Below, piece by piece: positions 51,813 to 61,457 of a DNA stretch of 64,000 nucleotides. This DNA comes from Acetomicrobium hydrogeniformans. GTDB lineage: Bacteria; Synergistota; Synergistia; Synergistales; JAFGMB01. The stretch spans positions 117,008-181,007 of the forward strand of contig JAENYO010000006.1 in NCBI GenBank assembly GCA_016841745.1, given 5' to 3'. The notes under the pieces were generated by a model, which was given only the letters and a program-made list of their open reading frames with translations, did no database searches and had not been told where the DNA came from. The translations under genes and the position numbers were made by a program. Each line of letters begins with the position of its first letter. Position 1 is the first letter of the stretch.

Positions 51813-53093
51813 TCATTTGCATTTCACCATGAAGAAACGTTTTTTACCGAGTCGTAAGAAAAGATATCCACCATGAAGAAGGCTCTCTTTCTGAATAGCA
51901 TGATCTTCTTCAGTTATCCTTCTGCCATTGAGATAGAGACCACCACCCTTGGCAAGACGTCTGGCTTCACTTTTGCTCCTGGTTGCTCCAGAAAGGACTA
52001 GCAGATCTGCTATCACCGATGGAAATATTGTCTCAATCTCTGAGAATGGCACCTCATTAATCAGAATTTTAACCATATTATCCTGTAATTCTGCAGGTTC
52101 AAAGGCCCCTCCGAACAGGATCTCACTTGCCCTTTTAGCCGTCTCTGCAGCATCGGCCCCATGAACAATACTCGTTATTTCAGATGCGAGGATCTTCTGG
52201 GCCTGACGTTTTTCGGGGGCTGTTTTATGACGTTCTACTATTTCCGCTATTTCTTCCAGGGAAAGGAATGTAAATAATCTGAGCAGCTTTTCTACGTCTG
52301 CATCCTCGGTGTTGATCCAGAACTGATAGAACTTGTAAGGAGAAGTCTTTTCAGGGTCAAGCCATACTGCCCCCTCTTCAGTCTTTCCAAACTTGGTTCC
52401 GGAAGAACTCAACAGCAGAGGATTTGTTCCCCCATAAACGTCTCCTCCACCCATTCTTCTTACAAGTTCAATTCCAGAAACGATGTTTCCCTGTTGGTCG
52501 TTTCCACCCATCTGAAGGCAGCAGTCGTATTCCCTGTAAAGGTGATAGAAGTCAAAAGCCTGCAGCAGCGAATAGGAAAATTCAGTAAAGGAAATGCTTT
52601 TATCAGGGTCGTTAAGTCTGGATCTTACATGTTCTTTGGCTATCATATAATTAATGGTGAAATGTTTACCCACATCCCTTAGAAACTCCAGGAATGTCAT
52701 CGCATTCAACCATGTATAGTTATTAACTATCAGGGCTGAATTTGTATCGGAATCAAAATTCATAAAGTGTTCAAACTGTTTCTTTACTCCTCCAATATTA
52801 TTTTCTATCTGCTCAAGAGTCAGAAGGACTCTCTCCTTACTCTTAAAGGAAGGGTCTCCGATCATCCCCGTTCCACCGCCAGCAAGACAGATAGGGCGAT
52901 GGCCGAGTCTCTGAAGCCAGGCAAGTCCCATAATGGGTATGAGATGCCCTACATGAAGGCTGTCGGCTGTCGGGTCAAAACCCACATAAGCAGTCACCAT
53001 TTCTCGTCCGAAAAGTTCTCTGAGTTCATCCGGATTGCTGCACCATTCAATATAACCACGCTGTTGAAGAATATCATAAGCATTCTGAACCAT
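51813..53093 (-). CDS. tyrS: Tyrosyl-tRNA synthetase
   Basis: A 426-aa class I synthetase charging tRNA-Tyr. GFDPTADSLHVGHLIPI has the HIGH-type HVGH; the substrate pocket motif QMGGNDQQGN is present; the KMSKS-type loop is SGTKFGKTEEGAVWL; the C-terminal S4-like RNA-binding domain covers about 355-420 (SKSEARRLAKGGGLYLNGRRI). Length and motif types match the bacterial TyrRS. No T-box is visible upstream; it follows the unknown membrane-anchored gene by 59 bases. Confidence 0.96.
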   Translation of the reverse strand: MVQNAYDILQQRGYIEWCSNPDELRELFGREMVTAYVGFDPTADSLHVGHLIPIMGLAWLQRLGHRPICLAGGGTGMIGDPSFKSKERVLLTLEQIENNIGGVKKQFEHFMNFDSDTNSALIVNNYTWLNAMTFLEFLRDVGKHFTINYMIAKEHVRSRLNDPDKSISFTEFSYSLLQAFDFYHLYREYDCCLQMGGNDQQGNIVSGIELVRRMGGGDVYGGTNPLLLSSSGTKFGKTEEGAVWLDPEKTSPYKFYQFWINTEDADVEKLLRLFTFLSLEEIAEIVERHKTAPEKRQAQKILASEITSIVHGADAAETAKRASEILFGGAFEPAELQDNMVKILINEVPFSEIETIFPSVIADLLVLSGATRSKSEARRLAKGGGLYLNGRRITEEDHAIQKESLLHGGYLFLRLGKKRFFMVKCK

Positions 53094-53152
53094 TGTAAAA
53101 AACCTCCCCAGGTTAAACGGTGTCTAGTGTGCAAGAAAAATCTTTTATCTTT

Positions 53153-54637
53153 TCAATCTCGACTTACAAGTTCAACATTTTCCCATCTTATACGGCCCTT
53201 TTCAAGTGATTTCATAACAAAAGATACTTTGCCCATCTTTTCCAACTTGCGAGAAGATTCCATGATAACCCTTGTCTTATCTGCCATGGGGCTCCCCATT
53301 TTTTCAGCAAGGGAAGAAGCAGTGATCAGGTTTTCAAGAGTTTTGGAAAGACCGGGTCCATCAAGGAAAAACCATACAACGGATTGATCATCCTTTTCCA
53401 TAATGGGGAGGGCAACCGAAGCTTTTTCTCTTTTTTCCAAGAGCTCCTTTTCCATAAAACCCATAACAGCAAGATCATTGTTTGCAGCAGCTACAAGAGA
53501 AAGAGGAAGAGAAGAAGAGCCTCCTCTTTCATACCCTTCCATAAGATCCATAGATGGTCTGAATGCTCCCCATTTTCTTGACCAGAAAAGGTCCACGAAG
53601 TCTAGACCTGACTGCCCCCTTCCGATCAACTGAAGGATCAGTCCTGGAAAAGAGAAAAGCAGGAATTTACTTTTCCCTGATACATTAAGAACCATAGGAC
53701 CAGAAATGATTTCCCTGAATTTGTCAGGAGAGATACCCAGATCTTCCTGCCATTTTTCAAGACCCAGGATCTTATAATCATCTTCATTGATATTGGGGAT
53801 GTTAATTCCTGCAGCGAAAAGGTTCGGAGAGGGGAAAAGGAGGTATTCTTTCCACTTTCTGGATTGTATCTTATGGAGGAACTGCCCCGGAATTATTTGA
53901 TTAAGCCCTGATATCTTCCACTCAAGCTCTCCAGATCCTTCAACATCCATCCAGTCAGCCCTCAGCAAGACCCTTCCCGGCTTTACCTGTATCCCGTAAA
54001 GAGCTCCTATCTGGCTCAGCAACCCTGCATCATTTATCTTTGCATGATTTGGATATTTGTCGTTCTTCTCGACCTTTATATTTTCCAGATCTCCAGCAAG
54101 TGTTCCAATCATCTCCTCAAGACCTGAAGTACTATCTGAAATCAGTATCATGCCACCATTTTTTTTCATTAAGAGAGGTTCGCTGCTCCCTGGAGAGAAT
54201 AACTGAAAGGAATCGTCCTCCCCCTTTTTCAGAACATATCCTTCAAGACCTACCCATTCCCTCGGTATCTCTCCACTGGAAAGCACCTGAAGATCATTGA
54301 AATTAAAACGGATGGAACCCAATAACTTGAGATCCTTATCTTCTAACCGGATCAGCAGAGCCCCAGAGTCACTTTTAGAAAAGAGGGGGAAAAAAGAGGC
54401 CAACTCATTCCTGTAGGGTATATCCTTACCCATTTTCTGAAAAAGAATGTCACCTGGATCAAGGCTGAAACTCTTACCCTCTCCAATAAGGAATATATAA
54501 GGTTCGTTTTCATCTGGTTGAGGAATGGCAGAATAAATATCCCTTTCTTCCGGGACATGCCCCAGAAAGAACATAACTGCAGCGGCAGAAAAAATTGCGA
54601 TCAGGATCGCTCCCCAGTACAACATAGTTTTTTTCAC
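53153..54637 (-). CDS. Hypothetical membrane-anchored extracytoplasmic protein
   Basis: A 494-aa protein. One N-terminal membrane helix or uncleaved signal (about 5-27) is followed by an all extracytoplasmic region rich in beta-like stretches (ALLIRLEDKDLKLLGSIRFNFNDLQVLSSGEIP, GSGELEWKISGLNQI). Repeated LLxL and Gly-Ser strands suggest a beta-sandwich or DUF3352-like substrate-binding shape, which I cannot confirm. It heads a unit with tyrS and the acyltransferase. Function unknown; envelope role inferred from the anchor and neighbours. Confidence 0.7.
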   Translation of the reverse strand: MKKTMLYWGAILIAIFSAAAVMFFLGHVPEERDIYSAIPQPDENEPYIFLIGEGKSFSLDPGDILFQKMGKDIPYRNELASFFPLFSKSDSGALLIRLEDKDLKLLGSIRFNFNDLQVLSSGEIPREWVGLEGYVLKKGEDDSFQLFSPGSSEPLLMKKNGGMILISDSTSGLEEMIGTLAGDLENIKVEKNDKYPNHAKINDAGLLSQIGALYGIQVKPGRVLLRADWMDVEGSGELEWKISGLNQIIPGQFLHKIQSRKWKEYLLFPSPNLFAAGINIPNINEDDYKILGLEKWQEDLGISPDKFREIISGPMVLNVSGKSKFLLFSFPGLILQLIGRGQSGLDFVDLFWSRKWGAFRPSMDLMEGYERGGSSSLPLSLVAAANNDLAVMGFMEKELLEKREKASVALPIMEKDDQSVVWFFLDGPGLSKTLENLITASSLAEKMGSPMADKTRVIMESSRKLEKMGKVSFVMKSLEKGRIRWENVELVSRD

Positions 54638-54717
54638 AGGATCACCCCCACTTCCTGAACTGAAAAATATTTAGGGCCAACATCAGTAAAGCCCTTTTTC
54701 TGAAAACCATAAAATCG

Positions 54718-54762
54718 GCACTGTGGATCCAGTCTAATCTTTATCGGATCCACAGTGCCGAA
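54718..54762 (-). terminator. Strong hairpin downstream of the beta-CASP gene
   Basis: GGCACTGTGGATCC faces GGATCCACAGTGCC around a 15-base loop; a T-rich run (GATTTTATGGTTTT) follows on the minus strand. Confidence 0.7.
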
Positions 54763-54790
54763 GGATTGCCTACGATTACATTAAAATGAA

Positions 54791-56398
54791 TTAGACAGCA
54801 GAGCCACAGCCTGTTCGTGAATTTGCTGTTTCAAGAAGAAGCTTGGTAGAGTTTAGAAGACTCCTGACATCCTCCAGATTATCAATGCTTTCAGCCTTGC
54901 ACTTGAGGTTTTCTGCAAGTTCTGCAATGTCGGTAAGAAGTACCAGCACTTCCGGGGGCTGGGGCGTCAGGCAAACACTCACTAGTTCTTTTTTAGTGAT
55001 CTTCTCCCTGGAAGAAGTCAATTCAAATTCCTGGTTAATGGATGGAGCTACAGCTTTAAACCCCTTCTGGTTCAACGTTTCAGTTAAAGCCCTGGATGAT
55101 TTCTCTTCACCATGGGTAACAAAGAAAACAGGATCGGTATTAAAGTTGGAAGCCCAAGTCAGCAGATCGTTTTTATCCGCATGGGCTGAAAAACCATTGA
55201 TAGTATGCAATTGAGCCTTAACGTTTACTTCCTCTCCTGCAATACGAACTGTCTTCTCCCCTTCCACAAGTCTTCGACCCAGGGTTCCAACAGCCTGATA
55301 ACCTACAAAGATAACATGATTCTTTTCATCCCATATACCATGTTTAAGATGGTGGACTATTCTCCCTCCAGAACACATTCCGCTGCCAGCCATTACAACT
55401 GCATGTTTAACCTGGTTAACAGCCCTTGACTCGTCAACCCCTGATACGTAATTCATCTGCTTGGGTTCAAAGGGATTATCTCCTTCATGGATATGGTCCT
55501 GAATTTCGGAGGAGAAAAGACCTGGATATTCCTTATATATATTTGTAGCGGTTACCCCCATGGGAGAATCAAAATAAATGGGTACATTATCCCGAAGAAG
55601 TCCATCCTTCTGCATAAGCATCAGCTCATACATTAATCTCTGTGCCCTGTCCACTACAAAGGTCGGGATCATGACCTTTGATCTGCTCCTTAGTGCATCT
55701 TCCATAACCTTTCGGAATTCAGCACGAGTATCGTCATTGTTTTTATGCACCCTGTCTCCATAGGTGGACTCTATTACCACATAATCAGCACCATCAATAA
55801 CAGCTGGGTTTCTTCCCATCACGGGTTTCTGCGGCCCTAGATCTCCACTGAATACTAATTTCACTTTTTCCTGTCCGTCATCAAGGAACAGTTCCAGAAT
55901 AGCACTGCCCAGGATATGGCCTGCATCCCGGAAACGAACCTTTATTCCGGGAACAACTTCTATAACGTCGTCATAGCTTGTGGGAACAAGGAATTCAATC
56001 GCCTTCTGGTAATCAGATTCGGAGTAGAGCGGTTCAACAGGAGGAAGTCCCCGCCTTGCATTTTTCCTGCTCTGCCATTCTGCTTCTTCTTTCATCAGGT
56101 GTGCAGAATCTTTCCAGAGAACTTCCGTAAGCTGTACAGTAGGTAATGTAGCAAAGATATTTCCGGAAAACCCCTGTTTGAAAAGAAGGGGTATCCTTCC
56201 CGAATGGTCTATGTGAGCATGGGTCAGAATAACCGCGTTTATACTTCCAGGAGTAAACTGAAAAGGTTCTCTGTTCTTACGGTCATCACCTCTACCCTGG
56301 TGCAGACCGCAGTCTATCAACACCCTGTTTGAACCTACTTCTATCATATAATTGGAACCAGTAACTTCTCCTGCTGCGCCCAGTACTTTTAGCTTCAT
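54791..56398 (-). CDS. MBL-fold beta-CASP hydrolase (RNA-processing exonuclease-like)
   Basis: A 535-aa metallo-beta-lactamase/beta-CASP protein like archaeal/bacterial CPSF homologues. Motif 2 HAHIDHSGRIP (about 59), motif 3 DAGHILGSA, motif 4 FSGDLG, beta-CASP motif A (VIESTYGDR), motif B (HADKND region ending INGFSAHADKND) and MAGSGMCSGGRIVHHLKH are present. It probably cleaves or trims RNA. A long C-terminal extension (about 460-535) has no recognised domain. It is monocistronic, about 65 bases after the histidine kinase stop. Confidence 0.9.
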   Translation of the reverse strand: MKLKVLGAAGEVTGSNYMIEVGSNRVLIDCGLHQGRGDDRKNREPFQFTPGSINAVILTHAHIDHSGRIPLLFKQGFSGNIFATLPTVQLTEVLWKDSAHLMKEEAEWQSRKNARRGLPPVEPLYSESDYQKAIEFLVPTSYDDVIEVVPGIKVRFRDAGHILGSAILELFLDDGQEKVKLVFSGDLGPQKPVMGRNPAVIDGADYVVIESTYGDRVHKNNDDTRAEFRKVMEDALRSRSKVMIPTFVVDRAQRLMYELMLMQKDGLLRDNVPIYFDSPMGVTATNIYKEYPGLFSSEIQDHIHEGDNPFEPKQMNYVSGVDESRAVNQVKHAVVMAGSGMCSGGRIVHHLKHGIWDEKNHVIFVGYQAVGTLGRRLVEGEKTVRIAGEEVNVKAQLHTINGFSAHADKNDLLTWASNFNTDPVFFVTHGEEKSSRALTETLNQKGFKAVAPSINQEFELTSSREKITKKELVSVCLTPQPPEVLVLLTDIAELAENLKCKAESIDNLEDVRSLLNSTKLLLETANSRTGCGSAV

Positions 56399-56462
56399 GA
56401 CTTTTCCCCTAAAGGGGAAACCCTCCCTTCCGCATCTCTAAGATCTGAATCTGTAAACTCGT

Positions 56463-57839
56463 TTATTTATTTTCTATATTAACAAATGGCAACCTGCAAG
56501 TTAATATGGCACCTTCTCCAGGAGATGATTCTATAGCTAGATCTCCATTTAGAAGACCAAGACGTTCCTTCATATTCGCCAGGCCTCGATGCCCTTCTAC
56601 TCTAAGTTTCTGAAAATCTGGGGAAGGTTCAAAACCCTTTCCGTTATCCTGAATCTGGAAGACTACATATTCTCCCTCACGGTAAACCTTACCTGAAACA
56701 CTGTCAGCCACTCCATGGCGGAAGGAATTATTCACAGCTTCCTGAAAAACCCGAAAAAAAGACAGTATGTATTCTTCAGGAAGTGCTATATCTTCGGGAA
56801 CATCAACGGTCACTCTTATTCCCAGGTGTCTTGAAAGTCTTTCCGAAACTTCAGTAAGAGCATTCGCCAAACCGAGTTCAAGCCATGGAGGAGAGAGATC
56901 ATCACATAGTTCTCTAAGTTCCCTCACTGTAGCATTGGCGGCTTCTTCTGCAAGATGAAGATGATCCCCGCTATTTGATTTACCTCTTGCAGAAGTAATT
57001 TTAAAAAGCCTTATCTGTTGGATAAAAGCGGTAACGGCTTGAAGGGGACCATCATGAATGTCCCTGGCGATCCTGGCCTTTTCCTCCTCCTGGATCTTTA
57101 CGATGTCGTTAACATAACTGTCTCTGAGCTGATCTCTTTCGATAGCCGCTCTAGAGAGGTCATAAAGAACACTTCTCAGGCTTCTGATCTCAGATACAGC
57201 CCTGGGATCATCTTTCTCTGGTTTATCCTTTCCCCACTTAAGATATCCTATTTCATTAACAAGGGATCTGAGGGGCACTATGACCCATTTGAAGAGAGGT
57301 ATCAAAGCTACTAAAGAAGAGAGTACCATTATTAAAACAAGGATAAACCAAAGATGGTTAAATCTCACCATGGGGCCAAGCAACTGTTCCCATTCTACCG
57401 CCGCAACAACAAAGTACTGATTTTCTGATGTTGGTATAACTGCAATAGTATATTTGGCTCCCTTTTCATCCCTTATTTCGATGGCTTTACCTATGGGAAT
57501 ATCAGGAGTCCATATAGAGGCCAGATTCTCCGCTCCAGAAGAAGCGTAGATCAACTGACCCTCCGAATTGACTATGGCCACCCAACCAGGAACAGAAGAT
57601 GCCAGTGAAGACATTCCCCAACCGTGGAGATTCATGGAATATGGAAACATCCGTCTCCAGGCTGGAGATTCCTGGTCAAGTTTGTAAGCCATATTCTGGG
57701 CCAGATCTTCAACATAAGACCTTGCTACCTTTTCCATGGCCCATTCATGTTGGAAAATACCAAAACCTGCCACAACAAGAACAGTCAAAGTAGGAAGTAG
57801 TACCCCCAGAGAAAGGACCAGAAGCAGGCGGCGCTTCAT
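56463..57839 (-). CDS. NarL-type sensor histidine kinase
   Basis: A 458-aa membrane kinase. Two membrane segments (about 5-25 and 165-190) flank a periplasmic sensor of about 130 residues (FVVAAVEWEQL, AIEIRDEKGAKYTIAVIP). HAMP-like linker, then a HisKA_3 dimerisation domain with the phosphoacceptor His in ARDIHDGPLQAV (about 265), and the ATPase with N-box AVNNSFRHG, G1 IQDNGKGFE and G2 GHRGLANMKERL. It overlaps the response regulator gene by 4 bases. Signal unknown. Confidence 0.92.
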   Translation of the reverse strand: MKRRLLLVLSLGVLLPTLTVLVVAGFGIFQHEWAMEKVARSYVEDLAQNMAYKLDQESPAWRRMFPYSMNLHGWGMSSLASSVPGWVAIVNSEGQLIYASSGAENLASIWTPDIPIGKAIEIRDEKGAKYTIAVIPTSENQYFVVAAVEWEQLLGPMVRFNHLWFILVLIMVLSSLVALIPLFKWVIVPLRSLVNEIGYLKWGKDKPEKDDPRAVSEIRSLRSVLYDLSRAAIERDQLRDSYVNDIVKIQEEEKARIARDIHDGPLQAVTAFIQQIRLFKITSARGKSNSGDHLHLAEEAANATVRELRELCDDLSPPWLELGLANALTEVSERLSRHLGIRVTVDVPEDIALPEEYILSFFRVFQEAVNNSFRHGVADSVSGKVYREGEYVVFQIQDNGKGFEPSPDFQKLRVEGHRGLANMKERLGLLNGDLAIESSPGEGAILTCRLPFVNIENK

Positions 57840-58471
57840 TCGATAAGTTCCTCCAGGGTCACTACACCATATTTCAGCCCTAAAAGAAGGGATTCCGTCT
57901 TGTTTCTGGCTCCAAGTTTGTCATATATAGAAGCAAGGTGGGTCTGGACGGTACGTTCACTGATATAGAGTTGCCCAGCCACTTCCTTGCTTGAAAATCC
58001 TCGAGCGGCAAGAAGAAGAACTTCCCGCTCCCTCACGGAGATGGCCTCAGGTAAGAATTCCTTTTCTCCAACAGCTTGAGCTACTTCAGAATCCAGATAC
58101 AATCCTCCCTTTGCTACGGTCAATATAGCTCTGGAGAGCTCTTCAGGCGTTGCTGTTTTCAGAATAAAGCCCCTGGCACCTGCCCTCAGGGAAGCAAGTA
58201 CATATTGCTGGGCATCATATGAAGTAAGCATGATAGCTGCAACTGGTAAGGTAGATTCCTTGATCATTCTGGCAACAGTTACTCCATCCTTTCCGGGCAT
58301 ACGGATATCAAGAAGGGCTACCTGTGGTTCCAGCTTCCTTATGAGGTCCCAGGCCATATCTCCATCCGAAGCTTCTCCAACAAGTTCAATTGTGTCCTCT
58401 GTTTCAAGGTATGCTTTAAGACCAGCCCGGGTTAAAGGATGATCATCAGCAAGCAGAACTGTTACTCCCAT
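57836..58471 (-). CDS. NarL/LuxR-type response regulator
   Basis: A 211-aa regulator. The receiver (1-120) has acidic DD at 10-11, phospho-acceptor Asp in LLDIRMPGKDG (about 54), Ser/Thr and Lys switch residues. The C-terminal LuxR helix-turn-helix (about 150-205: EVLLLAARGFSSKEVAGQLYISERTVQTHLASIYDKLGA) binds DNA. First gene of the pair with the kinase. A probable -10 is upstream, but targets are not visible. Confidence 0.93.
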   Translation of the reverse strand: MGVTVLLADDHPLTRAGLKAYLETEDTIELVGEASDGDMAWDLIRKLEPQVALLDIRMPGKDGVTVARMIKESTLPVAAIMLTSYDAQQYVLASLRAGARGFILKTATPEELSRAILTVAKGGLYLDSEVAQAVGEKEFLPEAISVREREVLLLAARGFSSKEVAGQLYISERTVQTHLASIYDKLGARNKTESLLLGLKYGVVTLEELIE

Positions 58472-58662
58472 TTAAGAACCTCCAGATATATAAAGATCTT
58501 AAAATTAATTGTTCCTTTGAAAATACATTAACACTACAGGAAAGACTGGCTTACAGTAAAAATACCTAAACTCTTCAAAAGCACATTATTGATAAGGAAG
58601 AAAAAGCTTCTATCTATTGGCTCTTTCGAAAAAAAGCCTTTTTGAACATATACAAACCCCTA

Positions 58663-59163
58663 TCATTCATTTCTGACAAGGTGCCCTATTGAAGGTTCCT
58701 TCATTTCCTCCACTATTTTCTCAACCAGTTCTCCCGTTTTTTCGAGATAAACAAGGCGTTTTATCATTGCATTTTTTATCATTCTTCTACAAAGAAGACA
58801 TGGAGCTCCGGATGCTATTGATCCATCTGCGTTGAAACCCGCTATGTAAATAGTTGCACCTTTCATCTTTGCCGGATCTCCATTAATTATGGCATTCTGC
58901 TCCGCATGGACTGCAACACAAAGCTCATACCTTTCGCCCTTGGGAATATTCAGTTCCTCCCTGATACATTTTCCAGTATCGGTACAATTGGCCTCACCTC
59001 TACAGGCACCATTATAGCCAGTGCTAACGATAACCCTGTCATTAACAATAACGGCACCATAATATCTCCTTAAACAAGTTGCTCTTTGGGATACCATCTT
59101 AGCTATACCAATAAAATATTCATCCCATGATGGTCTTAAACGAAAATTCTCCTTCAAATGCAT
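58663..59163 (-). CDS. dCMP/cytidine deaminase-like protein
   Basis: A 166-aa zinc enzyme that deaminates deoxycytidylate or a related substrate. Zinc motif HAEQNAI (about 93, catalytic Glu) and the second ligand pair PCLLCRRMI (about 121). SWDEYFIGIAKMVSQRATCLRRYYGAVIV opens it, as in ComE/dCMP deaminases; an additional cysteine set (CRGEANCTDTGKC) fits the second zinc site of this group. GGTGGGGAG lies before the ATG. Monocistronic. Confidence 0.92.
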   Translation of the reverse strand: MHLKENFRLRPSWDEYFIGIAKMVSQRATCLRRYYGAVIVNDRVIVSTGYNGACRGEANCTDTGKCIREELNIPKGERYELCVAVHAEQNAIINGDPAKMKGATIYIAGFNADGSIASGAPCLLCRRMIKNAMIKRLVYLEKTGELVEKIVEEMKEPSIGHLVRNE

Positions 59164-59404
59164 CTCCCCACCTCAAAAAAAATATTTACAGATTCACCTG
59201 CTGATGACATAAAAGACCCATCTCCGAGATCTATGAGGACAATCCGAAGAAATAAAATCTTTTCTCTATAATAAAGAATTATAACCAATAATGAAAATAT
59301 CTCCATTGACCCGGATACAGATATACTGCAAAGGTAAATCTATATGGTAATCTATACCTAATTAACTTGATGATGTCAGAAACGTGAGGAAGGAGAAAAT
59401 AAGA
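59164..59404. other. Divergent promoter region, deaminase and UMF1 genes
   Basis: About 240 AT-rich bases with no gene. Boxes on either strand are weak; no operator-like palindrome stands out. Confidence 0.4.
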
Positions 59405-60700
59405 TTGTCTGATATATTGTGGAGAACCCTATTCGACAAAAAAGACATGACCGTAACTTCATGGTGTCTTTATGATGTTGGAAATTCTGCTTTTGCTACA
59501 ACCATCATGGCCGCCATTCTTCCTGTATACTTCAGGGAAGTTGTCGCAACAGGACTTCCGGGAACTCTCCCAACAGCTTATTGGGGCTATGCCTCCGCCA
59601 TCGCCCTGCTTTTAAGTGCTATTCTGGCTCCATTCATAGGAACTGTCGCAGATATAAGGCAAAGTAAGAAAAGAATACTTGTAACCTTTACACTGATAGG
59701 AAGTATTGCCACTTCAGGATTGGCATTTATGGGACCTGGAGACTGGAAGTGTACCCTGTTCCTGATGATCATAGGCACAATAGGTTTCTCCGGATCCATA
59801 ATCTGTTACGATTCGCTTCTACCACACATAGTAACCGTTGACAAGATAAATTACACTTCTGCAAAAGGGTATGCCCTTGGTTACCTGGGAGGAGGAATCC
59901 TCCTTGGCTTCAATCTTATTCTTATCCGGTCACTTTCTGGAACCCTGGGTCCCCGTATATCATTTTTCTCTGTTTCCCTATGGTGGCTCATATTCACAAT
60001 TCCTCTCATTGTTTACATCAAAGAACCCGATGCTGGCAAACCTCAGGAAGAAGGTGTCTCCCTTCCTGTTTCGACATTAATACGATTGAAGGAAACATTC
60101 CTGGAGATAAGGCAATACAACGAACTTTTCAAGTTTCTTTTCGCTTTCTGGGTGTACAACGACGGTATCGGTACCGTGATAAGAATGGCTGCAATCTACG
60201 GTTCTCAACTCGGCATAAGCATGAATCACCTTGTGGGAGCTTTACTTCTTACCCAGTTTGTGGGAGTTCCCTTCTCAATGCTTTTCGGAAAGATAGCGCA
60301 TCGTGCAGGAGCAAAAAATGCCCTCTACATTGCCCTTTCCTGGTACACTCTTATCGCCCTCAGTGCAGTTTGTCTTAAATTTAACTGGCATTTCTGGTCT
60401 CTTGCCATTGCCGTAGGAATGGTACAGGGAGGGGCCCAGGCTATAAGTCGAAGTATGTATGCCAGCATGGTTCCAAAATCAAGAAGCGCTGAATTCTTCA
60501 GTTTTTATGACATATCAAGTAAATTCGCAGGCATAGCCGGTCCAGCTATTTTCGGGATTATAACCCAGACTACCGGCTCAAGCCGTTTTGCCATTGCCGC
60601 TCTCTCTACAAGTTTTGTTATCGGAATGATCATCCTTAGAAAGGTTGATCTTGAGAAGGGTATGGAGATGGCCCATATGATCAACAGACAGGAAAAATGA
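59405..60700 (+). CDS. UMF1-type MFS transporter (Atg22-like)
   Basis: A 431-aa permease with about 12 membrane segments. The family opening VTSWCLYDVGNSAFATTIMAAILPVYFREV, the loop APFIGTVADIRQSKKRIL and MVQGGAQAISRSMYASMVPKSRSAEFFSFYDI are typical of UMF1/Atg22-like proteins of unknown or amino-acid efflux function. TTG at 59405 is preferred: GGAAGGAG lies 9 bases upstream, and GTG at 59384 would put the site inside the gene. It overlaps the deacetylase gene by 4 bases. Confidence 0.87.
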   Translation: MSDILWRTLFDKKDMTVTSWCLYDVGNSAFATTIMAAILPVYFREVVATGLPGTLPTAYWGYASAIALLLSAILAPFIGTVADIRQSKKRILVTFTLIGSIATSGLAFMGPGDWKCTLFLMIIGTIGFSGSIICYDSLLPHIVTVDKINYTSAKGYALGYLGGGILLGFNLILIRSLSGTLGPRISFFSVSLWWLIFTIPLIVYIKEPDAGKPQEEGVSLPVSTLIRLKETFLEIRQYNELFKFLFAFWVYNDGIGTVIRMAAIYGSQLGISMNHLVGALLLTQFVGVPFSMLFGKIAHRAGAKNALYIALSWYTLIALSAVCLKFNWHFWSLAIAVGMVQGGAQAISRSMYASMVPKSRSAEFFSFYDISSKFAGIAGPAIFGIITQTTGSSRFAIAALSTSFVIGMIILRKVDLEKGMEMAHMINRQEK

Positions 60701-61407
60701 AAAAGATTATAAAAAATCATTTATACAGAGCTCTAGGGATATACATTCTAGCCCTGATGTATTTATGTTCTATAAATTCTTTGGCACTGGCAGGAAGAAG
60801 AGATAATTTCCCGGGTAGCTACTCCCATTCTCTTACATCAGATCCCTGGATAGCACTGACCTTCGACGATGGGCCCCATAGGTGGTACACCTCCCGAATA
60901 TTGGAAGTCCTGGAAAACAATAAAGCAAAAGCTACATTTTTCCTGGTAGGGAAATTATGCATCAAGTATCCGGAACTAGTTAAAGAAATTTTCGCTCAGG
61001 GACATTGCATAGGTAATCACACATTCAACCACTGGAATATGACCAGGCTGAGCGAGGATAGGGCTCTTTTCGAATGGCTAGCATGTAGTGAAGCAATAGA
61101 AAATGCCATTGGAGAAGAAACAAGATTCTGCAGACCACCGGGAGGAAAACTCAACGAAAGTGTTATAAGATCTGCAGATAGAGCAGGAATGATGGTAATA
61201 ACATGGACTATCAACAGCCTGGACTGCTCAGGGAAAAGCTCTGATCAGCTAAAAGGCATAATTCTTTCCAGACTGGAACCTGGAGCAATAATCCTTCTCC
61301 ATGACGGATTTGATACCACACTGCAGGCCCTGCCTGATCTTATAAGGGTCATTCGAAAAAAGGGGTATAAGCTCGTGACTCTGGATGAGATGTTCTATAA
61401 AAAATAA
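60697..61407 (+). CDS. Polysaccharide deacetylase (NodB homology), secreted
   Basis: A 236-aa extracytoplasmic hydrolase that removes N-acetyl groups from a glycan such as peptidoglycan. A signal peptide (about 1-30) precedes the NodB domain: LTFDDGPHRWYTSRIL (catalytic Asp and metal Asp), GNHTFNHW (metal His residues), CRPPGGKLNESV and ILLHDGFD (catalytic His). It is coupled to the UMF1 gene by a 4-base overlap, hinting that its product or glycan fragment is transported. Confidence 0.9.
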   Translation: MKKIIKNHLYRALGIYILALMYLCSINSLALAGRRDNFPGSYSHSLTSDPWIALTFDDGPHRWYTSRILEVLENNKAKATFFLVGKLCIKYPELVKEIFAQGHCIGNHTFNHWNMTRLSEDRALFEWLACSEAIENAIGEETRFCRPPGGKLNESVIRSADRAGMMVITWTINSLDCSGKSSDQLKGIILSRLEPGAIILLHDGFDTTLQALPDLIRVIRKKGYKLVTLDEMFYKK

Positions 61408-61457
61408 TAGGCAGGATAAATGTTCAGACATTAGCCTTCCTGTGACTTTCAGGTCTA

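Noticed and set aside
51813-53150. T-box leader for tyrS
   Set aside because: Only 59 bases separate tyrS from the upstream gene, too short for a T-box, and no specifier arrangement is seen.
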